Positions 43,392-46,485 of a DNA stretch of 46,485 nucleotides are shown in pieces; the first letter of the stretch is position 1, and every line of letters starts with the position of its first letter. Origin of the DNA: JAGXQV01 sp964505475 (lineage in GTDB: Bacteria; Pseudomonadota; Gammaproteobacteria; Burkholderiales; Sulfuricellaceae). The notes beneath the pieces were generated by a model. It had not been told where the DNA came from, made no database searches, and was given only the letters and a program-made list of their open reading frames with translations. The position numbers were made by a program, and so were the translations under genes. The stretch is from positions 1 through 46,485 of the forward strand of contig CAZDIJ010000018.1 of NCBI GenBank assembly GCA_964505475.1, read 5' to 3'.

Positions 43392-44297
43392 TCAATCACA
43401 GACTTGGTTGCGGCCTTGTTCTTTGGCGCGGTAGAGCATGCGGTCGGCGGCGGCGAGCAGCATCGCCGGCGAACCGTCCGGGGCGGGTACGCCGCAGGCG
43501 CAGCCGATGCTGACGGTGACGTGTCCGGCGGCCTGGGAGCGTTCGTGCGGCAGACCCAGGGCTTCGACCGCGCCGCGCAGGCGTTCGGCGGTCAGGCGCG
43601 CGCCCTCCCGGTCGGTGGCGGGGAGGATGGCGGTGAATTCCTCGCCGCCGTAGCGCGCCACCAGGTCGCCGGGGCGCACCAGCGCGCCCGCCAGGGCGGC
43701 TGCGACCTGCTTCAGGCATTCGTCGCCGGCTCCGTGGCCGTAATGGTCGTTGTATCCCTTGAAATAGTCGATGTCCATCATCAATACCGCCAGTTCCTGC
43801 TGCTCGCGCTGCATCCTGCGCCATTCCTTGTTCAGCCTGTCGTCGAACTGGCGGCGGTTGGGCAGATTGGTGAGACCGTCGAGATGCGCCAGAGCTTCGA
43901 GCTGATTTTTGGCTTTCAGCAACTCCGCCTCGGCCTTCATCCGCGCGGCGATGTCGTGCTCGATGGCGGCGGACATCTCGTTGAAGCCCGTGGCCAGGGC
44001 ATCCAGTTCGTTGTGGGTGTGGATTTGGATGCGCGCGGCATAGTTGCCGGCGGCGACTTGTTCGGCGTGTTCGACCAGATGGCTTACCGGGGTGACGATG
44101 GCGCGGCGCAGATAGCTGCCGATCAGGAGAATGGCGAAAAAAGTAGCGCCGACGAGGTTGATCGCCCAATGCAGGTAATTCGACTGGCCCGGGCTGAGCT
44201 GTCCCTCCTGTTGGATTTGCAGCAGGATATAGCTGAGCAGCAGAAAGGTCAGCGCCAATGAAACGGCGATGGCGGCGGTGAGGGTTTTGATTTTCAT
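43392..44297 (-). CDS. Membrane HAMP-GGDEF diguanylate cyclase
   Basis: This 301-residue protein has two membrane helices (about 7-28 and 44-64) with a very short periplasmic loop, a HAMP domain (about 65-118, RAIVTPVSHLVEHAEQVA), a short coiled coil, and a cyclase domain starting at HLDGLTNLPNRRQFDDRL. The catalytic motif is GGEEF in ARYGGEEFTAI, with an RPGD product-inhibition site five residues before it. It should make c-di-GMP. The small loop suggests that it senses the membrane or an interacting protein. A palindrome-like repeat fills the gap to the Hpt/HD gene upstream. Confidence 0.94.
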   Translation of the reverse strand: MKIKTLTAAIAVSLALTFLLLSYILLQIQQEGQLSPGQSNYLHWAINLVGATFFAILLIGSYLRRAIVTPVSHLVEHAEQVAAGNYAARIQIHTHNELDALATGFNEMSAAIEHDIAARMKAEAELLKAKNQLEALAHLDGLTNLPNRRQFDDRLNKEWRRMQREQQELAVLMMDIDYFKGYNDHYGHGAGDECLKQVAAALAGALVRPGDLVARYGGEEFTAILPATDREGARLTAERLRGAVEALGLPHERSQAAGHVTVSIGCACGVPAPDGSPAMLLAAADRMLYRAKEQGRNQVCD

Positions 44298-44304
44298 TGT
44301 ACGG

Positions 44305-44370
44305 GGGTTGGGGACTGTGGGTTAGGGGTTGTCCGAAGAATTACCCATCCCTAGCCCCTGATCCCTGCTT
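44305..44370. repeat. Dispersed intergenic repeat, copy 3 (weak)
   Basis: GGGGTTGGGGACTGTGGGTTAGGGG and the opposing CATCCCTAGCCCCTGATCCC resemble the flank words of the elements at 346-427 and 27194-27284, but the GGCGCG core is missing. It lies between two signalling genes on the minus strand. Confidence 0.5.
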
Positions 44371-44372
44371 CA

Positions 44373-45476
44373 TCAGGTTTCGATCATCCGGCGCACCACG
44401 CTGTTGAAAGGCTCCACCCATTCCGGCGCAAACTGGTTGTCGCAGGCGTTGATTTCCGCGATGGCGCGCAACATCGAGCGGCTATGGCCGCGGTGGCTGT
44501 GTTTCAGCATGACCGCCTCGAACGCATCGACGATGGCGAGGATTTTCGCCCCGGAGCAGATGGCGTCGCCTTTCAGCCCGGCGGGATAGCCCTTGCCGTC
44601 GGGCATTTCCTGATGTTGCAGGATGATCTCGGCGGCGTCCCCCCAGCCGTCCATGCGTTCCAGCAGGCCGGCGCCGTAGCCGGGGTGGAGCGAGAGCATT
44701 TTCTTGTCCTCGGCGGACAGTTGTCCCACCTTGAGCCAAACCGATTCCGGCAGGAACATCATCCCGACATCGTGCATGTAAGCGGCGGCCTGCAACTGCA
44801 CCGGATCCACCGGGCGGCCGGCGGCCAGGTTGGTTTCCAGGGCGAGGCGGGTAATGCGGGCGGTACGCCCCTTGAAGTGCGGCGAACGGGCTTCGAAACG
44901 GTGCGCCAGCGCGTGGAAAAAGCGCAGGTCGGCGGCTTGGCCGGCATTGGCGCGCGGCGCGGCGGTCTTTTTCTCGGCGGCCGCCGCCTTGGCCATGGGC
45001 GGGTGGAATCCGGTTACCGCCTGGATGACGTTGCCGGCGACCTCGTGGAGCCGTTCCGGCGCGGCCTTGTCCAGTTCTTCCAGCCCCTGCGCCAATTCGA
45101 CCAGGCGCAGATGCGTCACCGGCCTGCCGGTGACCAGGGCTTCCGCCGCCAGTTCCAGGCGGTCCACCGCCACCAGGATCACCTCGCCCAGCAATTCGCT
45201 GAATTCCAGTTCGCCTTCGCGCAGCCGTCCAAGCAGATTCTCGATGGGGTGGGCGATGATGACGCCCATTTCCACCTTGCATAGGGCGGCGTCGCCCTTG
45301 ATGTTGTGGATGGCGCGGAACAGGTTGGCGACGATGGTGCGGTCATCCGGCGCGTGCTTGAGGCGGGCGATGTCCTGTTCGATCTTCGGGGCGAGATCGG
45401 TCAGATCATCCTTGTATTCCTCGAGGGCGATGCGGTCGTCGATGCGCGGCTGGGTGAGTGCGGTCAGGTTAAACAT
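44373..45476 (-). CDS. Hpt plus HD-GYP-like domain protein
   Basis: This 367-residue cytoplasmic protein starts at ATG 45476 (MFNLTALTQPRIDD); an in-frame upstream start at 45578 would overlap the clpB promoter and is rejected. The N-terminal half has an Hpt phosphotransfer motif, AIHNIKGDAALCKVEMGV, near residues 63-80. The C-terminal half has an HD domain: AYMHDVGMMFLPE, SLHPGYGAGLLERM, and ILQHQEMPDGKGYPAGLKGD. The last is the HHExxDGxGYP motif of HD-GYP c-di-GMP phosphodiesterases with His-Gln-Glu instead of His-His-Glu. It may therefore be a phosphorelay-controlled phosphodiesterase, or a degenerate one. Confidence 0.85.
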   Translation of the reverse strand: MFNLTALTQPRIDDRIALEEYKDDLTDLAPKIEQDIARLKHAPDDRTIVANLFRAIHNIKGDAALCKVEMGVIIAHPIENLLGRLREGELEFSELLGEVILVAVDRLELAAEALVTGRPVTHLRLVELAQGLEELDKAAPERLHEVAGNVIQAVTGFHPPMAKAAAAEKKTAAPRANAGQAADLRFFHALAHRFEARSPHFKGRTARITRLALETNLAAGRPVDPVQLQAAAYMHDVGMMFLPESVWLKVGQLSAEDKKMLSLHPGYGAGLLERMDGWGDAAEIILQHQEMPDGKGYPAGLKGDAICSGAKILAIVDAFEAVMLKHSHRGHSRSMLRAIAEINACDNQFAPEWVEPFNSVVRRMIET

Positions 45477-45552
45477 GGCGTCTCCCTTCTTTATTGGGGA
45501 AAGTGTAGTCGAAAGCTCCGTTTTTGTGGAAAAAATCCCTGTTTGGCCGCCC

Positions 45553-45580
45553 CTTGAAAATAATCCGCTTTTCCCCATCT
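45553..45580 (+). promoter_or_regulatory. Sigma-32 (RpoH) type promoter of clpB
   Basis: CTTGAAA (45553-45559), 13 bp, and CCCCATCT (45573-45580) match the heat-shock consensus CTTGAAA-N11-16-CCCCATNT almost perfectly. It lies 38 bp upstream of the clpB start, so clpB should be heat-induced. Confidence 0.88.
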
Positions 45581-45617
45581 AGGTGGGCAGTAAGGCAATT
45601 TTTGAGAGGATAGCCCC

Positions 45618-46485
<868 letters not shown>

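Overview
The window is GC-rich bacterial chromosome. Its gene content (alaA-hom-thrC block, ahpC/ahpF, nadC, clpB, many two-component and c-di-GMP proteins, an outer-membrane beta-barrel protein) and protein style fit a Betaproteobacterium of the Nitrosomonadales/Rhodocyclales type. I infer this from general resemblance; no rRNA or other marker is present to fix the genus.

Layout. 1-9.5 kb: a signalling cluster with a CheY-like regulator cut by the window edge, a chemoreceptor, a large hybrid-type sensor kinase, a REC-REC-PAS-GGDEF-EAL protein, and a kinase/response-regulator pair joined by an ATGA overlap. 9.5-10.2 kb: a HAD nucleotidase. 10.3-25.4 kb: a complete type I-C CRISPR-Cas locus read on the + strand, in the order HIRAN protein, cas3, [Phd/RelE toxin-antitoxin], [crRNA-like element and small membrane-peptide ORF], cas5c, cas8c, cas7c, [DUF433/DUF5615 toxin-antitoxin], cas4, cas1, cas2, leader, then an array of 76 repeats and 75 spacers (hand count). 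25.5-31.5 kb: Mth938-like protein, alaA, homoserine dehydrogenase, an orphan HicB, threonine synthase and an AEC permease. 31.6-39.7 kb: a three-gene set of a secreted BNR-repeat protein, a FecR-TPR-beta-barrel fusion and a CHASE2 adenylate/guanylate cyclase. 40-43.4 kb: ahpF, ahpC with an OxyR-like site, and nadC. 43.4-46.5 kb: a GGDEF protein, an Hpt/HD-GYP protein and the start of clpB behind a sigma-32-type promoter.

The main finding is in the gap between the RelE-like toxin and cas5c. On the minus strand, 13656-13685, lies a solitary repeat-like element. It has the array repeat's 11-nt 3' handle unchanged and a different 5-bp stem with a TTCG loop. A plausible promoter abuts it. The DNA that would act as its guide matches, at positions 2-5 and 7-11, a site only about 60 bp away (13717-13728) that is preceded by TTC, the usual type I-C PAM. 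The mismatch at position 6 falls where type I guides are flipped out. This is the expected layout of a crRNA-resembling regulator (CreA/CreR type) that would steer Cascade to silence the region in front of a small membrane-peptide ORF and cas5c. I know of such elements from other subtypes; this one in a type I-C locus looks undescribed, but that is inference.

The same locus carries two protein toxin-antitoxin pairs, one at the cas3/cas5 boundary and one at the cas7/cas4 boundary, and a Tat-signal HIRAN protein translationally coupled to cas3. Together these suggest a cas locus with layered control and addiction.
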